A DNA stretch of 64,000 nucleotides from Burkholderia ubonensis (GCF_001718695.1 NZ_CP013422.1:186001-250000); one strand, 5' to 3'. Counted from the stretch's first letter, positions 54,828 through 63,519 are shown. Translations and numbers: made by a program. The notes: a model not told the origin generated them from the sequence alone.

Positions 54828-55292
54828 ATGAAATTGAAGAAATTGTTCGCGATCGGCGTTTCACTGTCGATTCTGGCCGGTTGTGCGTCGGTACCGATGG
54901 GGGATCCGCAGCGCGATGCCGAGCTGAAGACCTTCAACGCTCCGCACGATAAGGCCGCGATTTACGTGTATCGAAACGAGAGCATGGGCGGGGCCGTCAA
55001 GATGCCGGTGACGCTCGACGGGAAGATTCTCGGCACGACGGGCGCGAGGACTTACCTGTATAGCGAGGTCGACCCCGGTCACCATCAATTGGTGTCGATG
55101 GCTGAAAACGACTCGACGCTGGACGTGGATACGGTCGCAGGGAAGATTTATTACGTATGGCAGGAGGTCAAGATGGGCGTCATGTACGCCCGCAACAAGC
55201 TCCAACTCGTCGACGACGTCACCGGACAAACCGGCGTGAAAGAATCGAAGCTGACGGTTCTGAAGTCCGATCAGCCTGATACTGCCAAGTGA
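54828..55292 (+). CDS. DUF2846-type lipoprotein
   Basis: 154 residues with lipobox LAGC (MKLKKLFAIGVSLSILAGCASVP) and the DUF2846 pattern: KAAIYVYRNESMGGAVKMPVTLDGKILGTTGARTYLYSEVDPGHHQLVSMAENDSTLDVDTVAGKIYYVWQEVKMG. Start at ATG 54828 is preceded by GAGGA. Function of the family unknown. A hairpin follows at 55321. Confidence 0.85.
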   Translation: MKLKKLFAIGVSLSILAGCASVPMGDPQRDAELKTFNAPHDKAAIYVYRNESMGGAVKMPVTLDGKILGTTGARTYLYSEVDPGHHQLVSMAENDSTLDVDTVAGKIYYVWQEVKMGVMYARNKLQLVDDVTGQTGVKESKLTVLKSDQPDTAK

Positions 55293-55320
55293 CCGCGTAT
55301 TGCTGCTAGTGCTTGCAACC

Positions 55321-55340
55321 ACGCCCGCGCAAGCGGGCGT
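55321..55340 (+). terminator. Hairpin after the DUF2846 gene
   Basis: ACGCCCGC / GCGGGCGT, 8-bp stem with GCAA loop, followed by TCTTC. A moderate terminator or attenuator 28 bp past the stop codon, upstream of the next small gene. Confidence 0.6.
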
Positions 55341-55362
55341 TCTTCACTGGAGAAGACGTGCG

Positions 55363-55599
55363 ATGACGCATTCACTGGGATCGATTCTGATCATTGTCGG
55401 CTTGGCGTCGATCATTCTTTCGCAGATCGGAATCGGGATTCATGTTTTTCTCACCAACCCTGTCAAGGGAATCGTGGGAATGTTCGTGCCGTTCTATCTG
55501 TGGGCGTACGCGCGGCGCGAGCGTGCGGGGCGCGTGTTGATTCAATGTTGGTACGCGGGGCTTGCCGCGCTGACTACGGGCGTCGTGCTGGCTTCGTAG
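55363..55599 (+). CDS. Small two-helix membrane protein
   Basis: 78 residues with three hydrophobic stretches (SLGSILIIVGLASIILSQIGIGIHVF, GIVGMFVPFYLWAYA, WYAGLAALTTGVVLAS). GGAG precedes the ATG by about 10 bases. No family recognised with certainty. Last gene of the accessory group, before the core aldehyde dehydrogenase. Confidence 0.7.
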   Translation: MTHSLGSILIIVGLASIILSQIGIGIHVFLTNPVKGIVGMFVPFYLWAYARRERAGRVLIQCWYAGLAALTTGVVLAS

Positions 55600-55708
55600 A
55601 CCGGCAACCCTGGCAGGCGTACTCCAGCGCCCGACGGGCATCTCGCGGTAGCGCTCGCGCCGCGCACGTCCCACGCGCGAGCGCCCGCCGCACCACTCCA
55701 ACCGCGCT

Positions 55709-57337
55709 TCAGAAAATGAACCCGGTGTTCACGAACTTCGAATGGTGATCCGACACGATCGCGTCGAGCAGCCGCTTGCTGCCGTCGGTCTGCTTCGCGG
55801 CGACCATCGAGCGGATCGAGAACGCGCGCAGCGCATCGGTCACCGACAGCGTGCCTTCCGCCGAATCCTTGCGCCCGGCGAACGGGAACACGTCCGGGCC
55901 GCGCTGGCACTGGCAGTTGATGTTCACGCGGCACACCTGGTTCACGAGCGGATCGACGAGCGCGCCGATCTGCGCCGGGTCCGCGCCGAAGATGCTGACC
56001 TGCTGCCCGTGGTCCGACGTCGTCACGTAGTCGAGCGCGGTCTCGACGTCGTCGAACGGCGCAACCGGAATGATCGGCCCGAACTGCTCCTCGCGATACA
56101 GCTTCATCCCTTCCGACACCGGATACACGACGGCCGGATAGAACAGCGTCTTGCTGAACACGCCGCCCGATGCATTCACGACCTGCGCGCCTTTCGCCTT
56201 CGCGTCGTCGATCGCGTCGGTCATGTACGCGGTGCGGTGCATGCCCGGCAGCGGCGTGATGCCGACGCCTTTCTCCCACGGCATGCCGATCTTCATCTGC
56301 TCGAGCGCCGCGGTGAAGCGCTTCAGGAATTCGTCGACGATCGAGCGATGCACGAGCAGCATCTTCAGCGCCGTGCAACGCTGCCCGTTGAACGACAGCG
56401 CGCCGAGCAGGCATTCCTTGACCGTCAGGTCGAGGTCCGCATCGGGCAGCACGATCGCCGCGTTCTTCGCGTCGAGCCCGAGAATCGCGCGCAGCCGGTG
56501 CGACTTCGGGTGCTGCTTCTTCAGGTGATCGGCGACCTTGCTCGACCCGATCAGCGCGAGCACGTTGATCTTGCCCGACGCGAGCATGTGCGGCACGACT
56601 ACCGCGCCCGGCGCGTAGATCGTGTTGATCACGCCCTTCGGGAACGCGTCGCGGAACGCTTCGAGCAGCGGTTCGAACAGCAGCGTGCCGTACTGGGGCG
56701 GCTTGAACACGACGGTGTTGCCCATCAGCAGCGCGGGGATCAGCGTCGCGAACGTTTCGTTCAGCGGATAGTTGTACGGCCCCATGCACAGCACGACGCC
56801 GAGCGGCGTGCGGCGGATCTGGCCGATCGTGCCTTCGGCGATCACGAAGCGCGAGTTCGCGTTGTCGAGCTCTTTCAGCGCATCGATCGTCTGCAGCATG
56901 TAGGTGACGGTGCGGTCGAACTCCTTCTGCGAATCGGCGAGGCTCTTGCCGATCTCCCACATGATCAGGTTCACGACCAGCTCGCGCTGCGCGACCATCC
57001 GCTTGATGAAGTCCTGCATGCACGCGATGCGCTGCTCGACCTTCATCGTCGGCCATTCGCCGCGGCCGGCGTCGTACGCGCGCACCGCGGCGTCGAGCGC
57101 CGCGTCGCTTTCCGGCTCGCCCATCACCGGGTAGCTGCCGATGTCGAGCTGCTCGACGCTGCCGTCCGGCTGCCGAACGCACACGGGCGACAGCACCGTT
57201 TTGGTTGCGCCGTCCCACGCGCGCAGTTCGCCGTCGACCAACGATACGCGCTGATGGATCGGCGCGGCGAGACGGAACTCGGCGGGAATGTCCTGATGAG
57301 CGGGGAACAGCTGCTGCAGGGCGGCGGAATCAGGCAT
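55709..57337 (-). CDS. NAD(P)-dependent aldehyde dehydrogenase (GapN-like)
   Basis: 542-residue ALDH. The conserved Asn site PLGVVLCMGPYNYPLNETFATLIPALLMGNTVVFKPP, the nucleotide loop (LIGSSKVADHL), and the catalytic Cys in GALSFNGQRCTALK (near residue 319) are present, with EEQFGPIIPVAPF near the end. The pattern resembles non-phosphorylating glyceraldehyde-3-phosphate dehydrogenases (GapN) and succinate-semialdehyde relatives; substrate unproven. It points away from a LysR gene, 463 bp distant, on the same strand. Confidence 0.9.
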   Translation of the reverse strand: MPDSAALQQLFPAHQDIPAEFRLAAPIHQRVSLVDGELRAWDGATKTVLSPVCVRQPDGSVEQLDIGSYPVMGEPESDAALDAAVRAYDAGRGEWPTMKVEQRIACMQDFIKRMVAQRELVVNLIMWEIGKSLADSQKEFDRTVTYMLQTIDALKELDNANSRFVIAEGTIGQIRRTPLGVVLCMGPYNYPLNETFATLIPALLMGNTVVFKPPQYGTLLFEPLLEAFRDAFPKGVINTIYAPGAVVVPHMLASGKINVLALIGSSKVADHLKKQHPKSHRLRAILGLDAKNAAIVLPDADLDLTVKECLLGALSFNGQRCTALKMLLVHRSIVDEFLKRFTAALEQMKIGMPWEKGVGITPLPGMHRTAYMTDAIDDAKAKGAQVVNASGGVFSKTLFYPAVVYPVSEGMKLYREEQFGPIIPVAPFDDVETALDYVTTSDHGQQVSIFGADPAQIGALVDPLVNQVCRVNINCQCQRGPDVFPFAGRKDSAEGTLSVTDALRAFSIRSMVAAKQTDGSKRLLDAIVSDHHSKFVNTGFIF

Positions 57338-57800
57338 GACGGTCTCGCTTGACAGGTGTCCGGAAGGACGGGAGCGATGCGCAATCCTGGGCCGAATGGA
57401 GGCGATCCTGAACCGCCATCATGACGCGCGCACGACGAGGCGTCATGCAGATCGACCACCGAAACGCGGATTGGAACCAGTTCCATTAAAAGCGAATGCC
57501 GCGCCGATTGCAACCAGTGCAGAACGCAGGCGTCTCGAGCGTAAGCGCTTTGTAGGAATGTTTCGGAATCCGCGGAATTGCGCGTTCGCCTCATGCGCAA
57601 ACGTTTCACTTCGACCGCTTTGGGCGGATAATGGCCCGACGCGACGAAGCAAAAATGCCCGGAACCTGAGAGAAAACACAAGAAGAAGTCAACGAGCGAA
57701 GCAAGGTCCGTCGCGTTGCCGAAGCAAGATCGGCTGCCCGGAGCGCCGGGGTGGGGTTGCCCGCCCGGCGCGCACCGGGTCCTGCCGCGCCACGGCGCCG
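57338..57800. other. Intergenic region
   Basis: 463 bp between the aldehyde dehydrogenase start and the LysR stop. It should hold the dehydrogenase promoter. No gene or RNA structure recognised. Confidence 0.5.
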
Positions 57801-58745
57801 TCACGCCACGTCTTCGTCATCCTCCGCGTCGCCGAGCGCGTCGCGCCCCGGCGCCGCATACGCGCTCGCCTGCTCCAGCAGCCATGCCCTGAACAGCTCC
57901 AGCGGCTTGCTGTGGCTGAACTCTGTCGGGTAGACGAGGTAGTACGCGGAATCCTCGGCCGTCGCCGCGTCGATCGGCATGATGAGGCCGAGCTGCTGCA
58001 GCTGCCCTTCGACGAAGAACTTCGGCACGAGCGCGATGCCGAGCCCGGCCGCCGCGGCGCTGATCAGCATCGTATGCAGCTCGTAGCGCACGCCGTGCAT
58101 CGTGCGGGTGTCCTCGACGCCGAGTGTCTCGAACCATTGCGCCCACGCGCCCGGGCGCGTCGTCGAGTGCAGCAGCGGGTACGCGAGCAGGTCCTGCGCG
58201 TGCTTCACCGGCCCGTCGAGCAGCGCCGGCGAGCAGATCGGCACGACTTCCTCGCCGAACAGGTAATCGGCCGACGTGCCGGGCCAGGTCGGCTTGCCGT
58301 AATGGATCGCCGCCTCGAAGTGGGTGTCCTCGAACGAGAACAGGTCGGTGCGGCTGCCCATGTTCACGCGCACGTCGGGCGTGCGGTCGTAGAAGCTCTT
58401 GATGCGCGGGATCAGCCAGTGCGACGCGAACGTCGGCAGCACTGCAAGCTCCAGATAGCCGCCGCCGCTGCCGTGCGCGATGATCGACAGCGTGTCGCGG
58501 TCGAGCGTCTCGAGCGCGCGGCGCACCTGGGTGCCGTACAGCTTGCCCGCGCGGGTCAGCACCACGCGCTGCTTCACGCGCGCGAACAGCCGCACGCCGA
58601 GGCTCGCTTCGAGCGTCGCGATCTGCCGCGACACCGCGCTTTCGGTCAGGAACAGCTCCTTCGCCGCGTGCGTGAAGCTCTCGTGGCGCGCGGCGGCCTC
58701 GAAGGCCACGAGCGCGCCCATGTTCGGAATCTTGAATTTGCGCAT
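57801..58745 (-). CDS. GcvA-like LysR-family regulator
   Basis: 314-residue regulator beginning RKFKIPNMGALVAFEAAARHESFTHAAKELFLTESAVSRQIATLEASLGVRLFAR, the GcvA-type helix-turn-helix, with an effector domain to the end and an acidic tail (GDAEDDEDVA). ATG at 58745 was chosen because homologues begin just before RKFKIP; another ATG at 58829 adds 28 unlikely residues. Divergent from a DUF1338 gene, which it probably controls. Confidence 0.9.
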   Translation of the reverse strand: MRKFKIPNMGALVAFEAAARHESFTHAAKELFLTESAVSRQIATLEASLGVRLFARVKQRVVLTRAGKLYGTQVRRALETLDRDTLSIIAHGSGGGYLELAVLPTFASHWLIPRIKSFYDRTPDVRVNMGSRTDLFSFEDTHFEAAIHYGKPTWPGTSADYLFGEEVVPICSPALLDGPVKHAQDLLAYPLLHSTTRPGAWAQWFETLGVEDTRTMHGVRYELHTMLISAAAAGLGIALVPKFFVEGQLQQLGLIMPIDAATAEDSAYYLVYPTEFSHSKPLELFRAWLLEQASAYAAPGRDALGDAEDDEDVA

Positions 58746-58969
58746 GAGGGTCGTTTCGTCTGACGAACGGGCCGGCATCGCACCGGGCGGGACGCCGGGC
58801 AATTGCCGCCGATTGTTCCAAAAACTCATTACGTGTCAATTTAATCTCGCTTTACGCCCGCCTGCAACCATTTGAATAATGCATCCCACGCAAGGCCGGG
58901 CGTCCATCGGGCGGCTGGCCGACGAGTCGCCGGCACCGTTGCCGGCCGGTCCCCCCGAAGAGAAACCAG

Positions 58970-60004
58970 ATGCGCAATCCGAATATCGAGAGCTTGCTGA
59001 CGAAGCTGCTGGGACAGGCGAAAACCGACGCCCTGTTCGCGACCCTGAACATGCCGGCCATCCTCGAGGAATGGGAAGACGGCGTCGTGACGCGCGCGGA
59101 AATCGCGCAGGCGATGAACATGGCGCTGTTCGAGGGGCTGCTCGAACGCTCGCCGAACGGCCGCGCATACACGGCCGACGCGATCGGCAACGGCGGCTCG
59201 GTGTATTTCGATCACGGCGCGCTGCGCACGGTGCGCTGGCCGCACACCGGCGCGCTGCCGCCGGGCGAGGCCGCATTCACGCGCATCCTGCGTCCGCTCG
59301 GCTTCCGCCTGAACGGCCGCTATCCGCTCGACAAGCTCGGCATGACGGGGCGCGCATACGCGCACGAGGATGCGCCCGACGAGATCGCGCAGTTCTTCGT
59401 CAGCGAGTTGCATCCGGAGCGCTTCTCGAAGGAATTCCAGCAGGCGGTGACGAACGTCGTGAGCTCGTCGCGCGATCCGCTGAGCCCGGCCGCCGTCGCG
59501 CTGCTGTGGGAGATCGAGCGTGAAGGCTGGCTGCCGCTCGACGCCGCGCACGCGCTGCTGCCGGAGATCGTCGGCGCGTTTGCGCGCCAGCACGACGTGC
59601 CGCGCGAGCTCGACTACGACACGCTGCTGCTCGAATCGGCGGAAATGGCGTGGATCGCGACCGAAGGCAATGCGTTCAACCATGCGACCGACCGTGTCGC
59701 CGACGTGTTCCGGCTGTCCGACGACGAGAAGGCGAAGGGCCGGCCGATGAAGCCGGAAGTCGAGCGCTCGCGTTCGGGCCGCGTGTTCCAGACCGCGTAT
59801 CGCGCGGACGTCGTCGAGCGCGAGTTCAGGACGCGCGACGGCGGGCTGGTCAAGCGCAGCGTGCCCGGCTCGTTCTACGAATTCATCACGCGCAAGCGCA
59901 CGTTCGACCAGGCGCAGCGCCGCTGGGTGACCGACCTGCGCTTCGATGCCGGCAACGCGCAGGGCATCTTCAAGATGACCGCGAACGCCGCGAAGCAGGC
60001 ATAA
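58970..60004 (+). CDS. DUF1338 / HglS-type 2-oxoadipate dioxygenase-decarboxylase
   Basis: 344-residue mononuclear iron enzyme. The DUF1338 metal ligands fit H82 (YFDHGALRTVRW), H238 (GNAFNHATDR) and E304 (GSFYEFITRK); R86 sits where HglS binds the substrate carboxylate. HglS converts 2-oxoadipate to 2-hydroxyglutarate in the D-lysine route (known for Pseudomonas putida). The protein is shorter than the 450-residue HglS but like many proteobacterial members. LysR divergent upstream and an aldehyde dehydrogenase close by suggest a small catabolic unit; the substrate is inferred. Confidence 0.85.
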   Translation: MRNPNIESLLTKLLGQAKTDALFATLNMPAILEEWEDGVVTRAEIAQAMNMALFEGLLERSPNGRAYTADAIGNGGSVYFDHGALRTVRWPHTGALPPGEAAFTRILRPLGFRLNGRYPLDKLGMTGRAYAHEDAPDEIAQFFVSELHPERFSKEFQQAVTNVVSSSRDPLSPAAVALLWEIEREGWLPLDAAHALLPEIVGAFARQHDVPRELDYDTLLLESAEMAWIATEGNAFNHATDRVADVFRLSDDEKAKGRPMKPEVERSRSGRVFQTAYRADVVEREFRTRDGGLVKRSVPGSFYEFITRKRTFDQAQRRWVTDLRFDAGNAQGIFKMTANAAKQA

Positions 60005-60022
60005 GCGCGCTACTCATCGAAG

Positions 60023-60058
60023 AACGGGCCGGCGGCTGAGGACAGCCGCCGGCCCGTT
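60023..60058. terminator. Bidirectional terminator between convergent genes
   Basis: Perfect 15-base arms (60023-60037 and 60044-60058) around a 6-base loop, with AA/TT at the ends of the stem. It separates the DUF1338 gene from the minus-strand stress genes and can end transcripts from both sides. Confidence 0.88.
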
Positions 60059-60083
60059 GGCGTTGAATGGACTGCGCAATCGG

Positions 60084-60167
60084 TCAGAACAGGTGCATGA
60101 CGAGGTAGAACAGCACCAGCACGCCCAGCGGCACGCCGAGCAGCCATGCAATCAGGTACTTGCCCAT
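60084..60167 (-). CDS. 27-aa membrane peptide
   Basis: MGKYLIAWLLGVPLGVLVLF then YLVMHLF: a single hydrophobic helix spanning nearly the whole peptide. A strong GGAGGACAACGAC precedes the ATG. It lies 63 bp downstream of a CsbD gene on the same strand and just before the terminator, so it is the tail of the CsbD/BON stress transcript. Too short for usual gene finders. Confidence 0.75.
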   Translation of the reverse strand: MGKYLIAWLLGVPLGVLVLFYLVMHLF

Positions 60168-60230
60168 GTCGTTGTCCTCCACGTGGCCGCGACGCGCAGC
60201 GCGTCGCGGCGGGGTATGACGACCGGTTCG

Positions 60231-60428
60231 TTACAGCCCGCTATCGAAGTCCTTCAGTTGTCGCTCGGCTTCGTCGCGGGCGATCCCGTAACGCTCCTGG
60301 ATCTTGCCGACCAGATAGTCGCGGTTGCCTTCGGCGACGGCCAGGTCGTCATCGGTCAGCTTGCCCCACTTCGCCTTGACCTTGCCAGTGAGTTGCTTCC
60401 ATTGGCCCTTGATCTTGTCTTCGTTCAT
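60231..60428 (-). CDS. CsbD-family stress protein
   Basis: 65-residue CsbD: MNEDKIKGQWKQLTGKVKAKWGKLTDDDLAVAEGNRDYLVGKIQERYGIARDEAERQLKDF, the complete family pattern. The second of two adjacent ATGs (60428) has better spacing (6 bases) from GAGGAG than that at 60431. General stress proteins of unknown activity; a second CsbD of the longer type lies at 63162. Confidence 0.93.
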   Translation of the reverse strand: MNEDKIKGQWKQLTGKVKAKWGKLTDDDLAVAEGNRDYLVGKIQERYGIARDEAERQLKDFDSGL

Positions 60429-60481
60429 CATTTGCTCCTCGAGTTAGGGGAAAAAAGTGCGGCGCTCGGGCGCGCAACGGT

Positions 60482-60832
60482 TCACGCCTTCGGTTTCAGT
60501 CCCGCCGCGTCGACGTGCTTCACGCCCTTGATCGAACGCGTGACGGCGACGGCCTTCTTCACTGCGGTGCGGGTCGGCAGTACGCCGGTCAGCGTGACGA
60601 CGCCGTCGACAGTCTTCACGCTGATGTCGGTGCTCTTCACACCGTCGGTGGCGGCGAGTTCGCTCTTCACCTTGGTGGTGATCCACGTGTCGGTCACCGG
60701 CTGATTCGACTCGCTGGTCATGCTGCTGTCGGTCGACGACGCCTGGGTCTGGGCATGCGTGAGCGGCGCAGCGCAGAGCAGGAAGGACGCGCTGATCGCG
60801 AGGACGGTCGAGAGATGCGAGGTCTTGTTCAT
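60482..60832 (-). CDS. Periplasmic BON-domain protein
   Basis: 116 residues: signal peptide ending PLTHAQ, Ser/Thr linker, one BON domain (DTWITTKVKSELAATDGVKSTDISVKTVDGVVTLTGVLPTRTAVKKAVAVTRSIKGVKHVDAAGL). AAGGAG precedes the ATG. With the CsbD and 27-aa peptide genes it forms a minus-strand stress unit. Second BON protein of the window. Confidence 0.93.
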   Translation of the reverse strand: MNKTSHLSTVLAISASFLLCAAPLTHAQTQASSTDSSMTSESNQPVTDTWITTKVKSELAATDGVKSTDISVKTVDGVVTLTGVLPTRTAVKKAVAVTRSIKGVKHVDAAGLKPKA

Positions 60833-60870
60833 CGATGTTCTCCTTCGATCTTATGGTTGAAAAAATGCTG

Positions 60871-60906
60871 CGGTCGTACGGTCGTACGGTCGTACGGTCG
60901 TACGGC
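60871..60906. repeat. 8-bp tandem repeat (GGTCGTAC)
   Basis: Four consecutive GGTCGTAC units with a partial fifth, in the gap upstream of the BON gene and downstream of the proline-rich gene. CGTACG cores are palindromic, so the array could form a hairpin or bind a dimeric protein. Likely length-variable. Confidence 0.85.
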
Positions 60907-60933
60907 CGATCGGGATCGCGCGACGGCTCGCCG

Positions 60934-61098
60934 TCAACGTGCGATCGGCGTGTCGTAGCCGGGCTCGCGCGGCGGCATGTCCGGCCGCGGCACGTCGGGC
61001 GGCAACGGCACCGGCGGGTCGGTGCCCGGCGCCGGTTCGGGCGGATTGTCCGGGGCCGGTTCGGGCCGCGTCGGATCGGGTGTCTGATGCAGCTTCAT
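60934..61098 (-). CDS. 54-aa proline-rich peptide
   Basis: Starts MKLHQTPDPTRPEPAPDNPP and continues as PEPAPGTDPPVPLPPDVPRPDMPPREPGYDTPIAR: 22 prolines in 54 residues, no hydrophobic segment. A strong GAGGAGGACATCCTG precedes the ATG at 61098, which argues for translation. Opposite-strand frames here lack such a signal. Function unknown. Confidence 0.65.
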   Translation of the reverse strand: MKLHQTPDPTRPEPAPDNPPEPAPGTDPPVPLPPDVPRPDMPPREPGYDTPIAR

Positions 61099-61487
61099 CA
61101 GGATGTCCTCCTCTGCGGTATTGCTGGGCAGCGCGGGAGCGCCGATGTGTTACCAGCGTACCGACGAGAACGCACGCGCACATCGCGCAAATTCACCGGA
61201 TGCGCTAGTGCGTTTGCATGGGGACGGAACGGCGGGGCAGGAACGACGCGTGCTTCGTACCCTGCGCAAGTGCCCGCTGCACGCGGCGCAGCGCGGCTGC
61301 GCGCGTGGCGTGCACGCGCACGCGCACGCAGCGGCGGCGCGGCGCGAATGTACTATTGCGCGGGGTGCATCGGCGCACGTCGAGCGTAGCGACGGCGCCG
61401 GCTCCTCGCGGCATCCACCGGCCCGGCGCATGCCCGTGCGGGCGCGACGCGGCCGGCAACCATGCAGACCACGTGGACCATCATTCA
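61099..61487. other. Intergenic region upstream of the PAS-LuxR gene
   Basis: About 390 bp with no supported gene; it should contain divergent promoters for the proline-rich peptide and the PAS-LuxR regulator. Alternating GCGC-rich stretches make it poor in readable signals. Confidence 0.45.
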
Positions 61488-63008
61488 ATGGACGAACGAG
61501 TGAACGAACAGGCGCTCAAGTCGCATACCGATCGGCGCCAACTACATCAGATCATCGCGGGGCTCACCGAGGGCGTGATCCTCATCGAACCGGACCAGCG
61601 CATCGTGTGGGCGAACGAGGCCGCGCTCGCGATGCACGGCGTGACCGAGCTCGCCGAGCTGGGCGCGGACGTCACCGAGTATCGCGCGCGCTTCCGGCTG
61701 CGCTACCGGAACAATCGTCCGGTGCGTCACGGCCACTATCCGATGGACCGCGTGATCGCGGGCGAGCAGTTCAGCGACGTGACCGTCGAAGTCGAATCGG
61801 CCGCCGACGCGAACGTGAGCTGGGTCCACCGGATCCGCAGCCTCGTGTTGACGAATGCGGCCGGCGAGCCCGATTGCCTCGCGCTCGTGTTGCACGACGC
61901 AACCGAATGGGCGAGCGCCGAGGACCGCTTCGAGCGCACCTTCAACACGAACCCCGCGCCGGCCGCGATCTGCCGGCTCGACGATCTGCGCTATGTGAAG
62001 GTCAATCAGGGCTTTCTCGACATGACGGGCTACGCCCGCGACGAAGTGCTCGGCCGCTCCGTCTATGAAGTGGACGTGCTCGAACAGGCCGAGCGGCGCG
62101 AACTGGCGATCGAGCGGCTCGCCGAGCGCGCGACCATTCCGCAGATGGAGGCCGTGGTCAAACGCGCGGACGGCAGCCCGAATGCGGTCGTCGTTGCCGG
62201 GCAGCCGATCGACATGAACGGCGAAGCATGCATGCTGTTCACCTTCATGGACCTCGAGCCGCGCCGGCAGGCCGAGCTTGCGCTGCGGCAGAGCGAGGAG
62301 CGCTTCGCGAAGGCGTTCCGGATGGCGCCGGTGGCTACCGCGATCGTCACGGCCGACGGCTTCGTGCTGCTCGACGTGAACGACGCCTTCGTCGCGATGA
62401 CCGGCCATCCGCGCGACGACCTGCTCGGCAAGTCCGCCGACGAAATTGGCCTGTGGGCCGAGCGCGGCGCGCGCGAGCAGCTCGACGGCCAGCTCGCGCG
62501 CGACGGCGGCGTGCGCAACGCGGACGTGCAGATCCGCACGCGCGAAGGCGACCTGCGCGATTGCGTGGTGTCGGCCGACCCGGTCGCGATTCACGGCCAG
62601 GACTGCGTGCTGATCGCGCTGCTCGACATCAGCGACCGCAAGCGCACCGAGATGGAGCTCGTCTATGCGATCGAGACGGCGATGCAGGATGCGTCGTGGT
62701 TCAGCCGCACACTGATCGAGAAGCTCGCGAACGTGCGGCGCGCGAATGCGCCGGACGCGGGGCCGCAGCTGTCGGATCTCACCGCGCGCGAGCGCGACGT
62801 GTTCGATCTGCTGTGTCAGGGCCTCGCCGACAAGGAGATCGCCGGCCGCCTCGGCCTCGCGCCGAACACGGTCCGCAATCACGTCGCGACGATCTACGCG
62901 AAACTCGACGTGCACAGCCGCGGCGAGGCCATCGTATGGGCGCGCGAGCGCGGCGTCGTCGGCGCGGCCGATCCGAACGTCGCGCGCACCGACAAGGGCG
63001 GCGACTGA
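61488..63008 (+). CDS. PAS-domain LuxR-type transcriptional regulator
   Basis: 506-residue cytosolic regulator with three PAS-like domains (about residues 15-145, 150-265 and 275-395; for example QIIAGLTEGVILIEPDQRIVWANEAALAMHG, FNTNPAPAAICRLDDLRYVKVNQGFLDMTGY, MAPVATAIVTADGFVLLDVNDAFVAMTGH) and a C-terminal LuxR/GerE helix-turn-helix (LTARERDVFDLLCQGLADKEIAGRLGLAPNTVRNHVATIYAKLDVHSRGEA). No histidine kinase domain is present. It sits among CsbD and BON stress genes and probably senses redox or small molecules to control them; that link is inference. The ATG at 61488 was chosen where homology begins. Confidence 0.88.
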   Translation: MDERVNEQALKSHTDRRQLHQIIAGLTEGVILIEPDQRIVWANEAALAMHGVTELAELGADVTEYRARFRLRYRNNRPVRHGHYPMDRVIAGEQFSDVTVEVESAADANVSWVHRIRSLVLTNAAGEPDCLALVLHDATEWASAEDRFERTFNTNPAPAAICRLDDLRYVKVNQGFLDMTGYARDEVLGRSVYEVDVLEQAERRELAIERLAERATIPQMEAVVKRADGSPNAVVVAGQPIDMNGEACMLFTFMDLEPRRQAELALRQSEERFAKAFRMAPVATAIVTADGFVLLDVNDAFVAMTGHPRDDLLGKSADEIGLWAERGAREQLDGQLARDGGVRNADVQIRTREGDLRDCVVSADPVAIHGQDCVLIALLDISDRKRTEMELVYAIETAMQDASWFSRTLIEKLANVRRANAPDAGPQLSDLTARERDVFDLLCQGLADKEIAGRLGLAPNTVRNHVATIYAKLDVHSRGEAIVWARERGVVGAADPNVARTDKGGD

Positions 63009-63161
63009 CGCCGTCCCGTATGCGATCGGTGCGAATGCACCAGCCACGATGATGCATCCGCATCTGCCGCGCATTGCGCGCGGCTGCGATCCTGTCCCCT
63101 CGGCGGCACGGCGCGCTGGCCGTGCGGCCGACTCTCCCTCAACTCATCGCAGGAGACGACC

Positions 63162-63365
63162 ATGGATAGAAATCGCATCGAAGGCAAGCTCAAACAGGTG
63201 AAGGGTTCGGTCAAGGAAGCGCTCGGCAAGGTGACCGGCGACCGCGAGACGGAAGCGGAGGGCGTCGCCGAACAGCAGGCCGGGAAGCTCCAGGAGCAAG
63301 CCGGCGAGGCGGCCGACGCGGTGCGCAGGCATACGGGCATCGATACGCATATCGACCGGCAATGA
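63162..63365 (+). CDS. CsbD-family stress protein, Glu/Ala-rich type
   Basis: 67 residues: MDRNRIEGKLKQVKGSVKEALGKVTGDRETEAEGVAEQQAGKLQEQAGEAADAVRRHTGIDTHIDRQ, a typical YjbJ/CsbD member. AGGAGACGACC lies before the ATG. Follows the PAS-LuxR gene by 153 bp on the same strand and is a plausible target of it. Confidence 0.93.
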   Translation: MDRNRIEGKLKQVKGSVKEALGKVTGDRETEAEGVAEQQAGKLQEQAGEAADAVRRHTGIDTHIDRQ

Positions 63366-63493
63366 GCGCTGCGCCGGCGGCAGCGTCGCGGCGCGCCTCA
63401 TCGCCCCCCGGCCGGTGATGATTCTTCCACGGCATCACCGCGCGCCGCGGCTTGCCACCGTACCGGCGCGCGTTCGACCCGACGTACTTCGTT

Positions 63494-63519
63494 GCCGGCC
63501 CGTCCATGCGCGGGCCGGC
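63494..63519. terminator. GC-rich hairpin upstream of the LivK-like gene
   Basis: Arms GCCGGCCCG (63494-63502) and CGGGCCGGC (63511-63519) with an 8-base loop; no T-run follows. It could end the CsbD transcript in a Rho-independent-like manner, but it may be structure only. Confidence 0.4.

Noticed and set aside
60871..60906. Possible CRISPR array
   Set aside because: The repeat unit is 8 bp and contiguous, with no spacers and no cas genes nearby.
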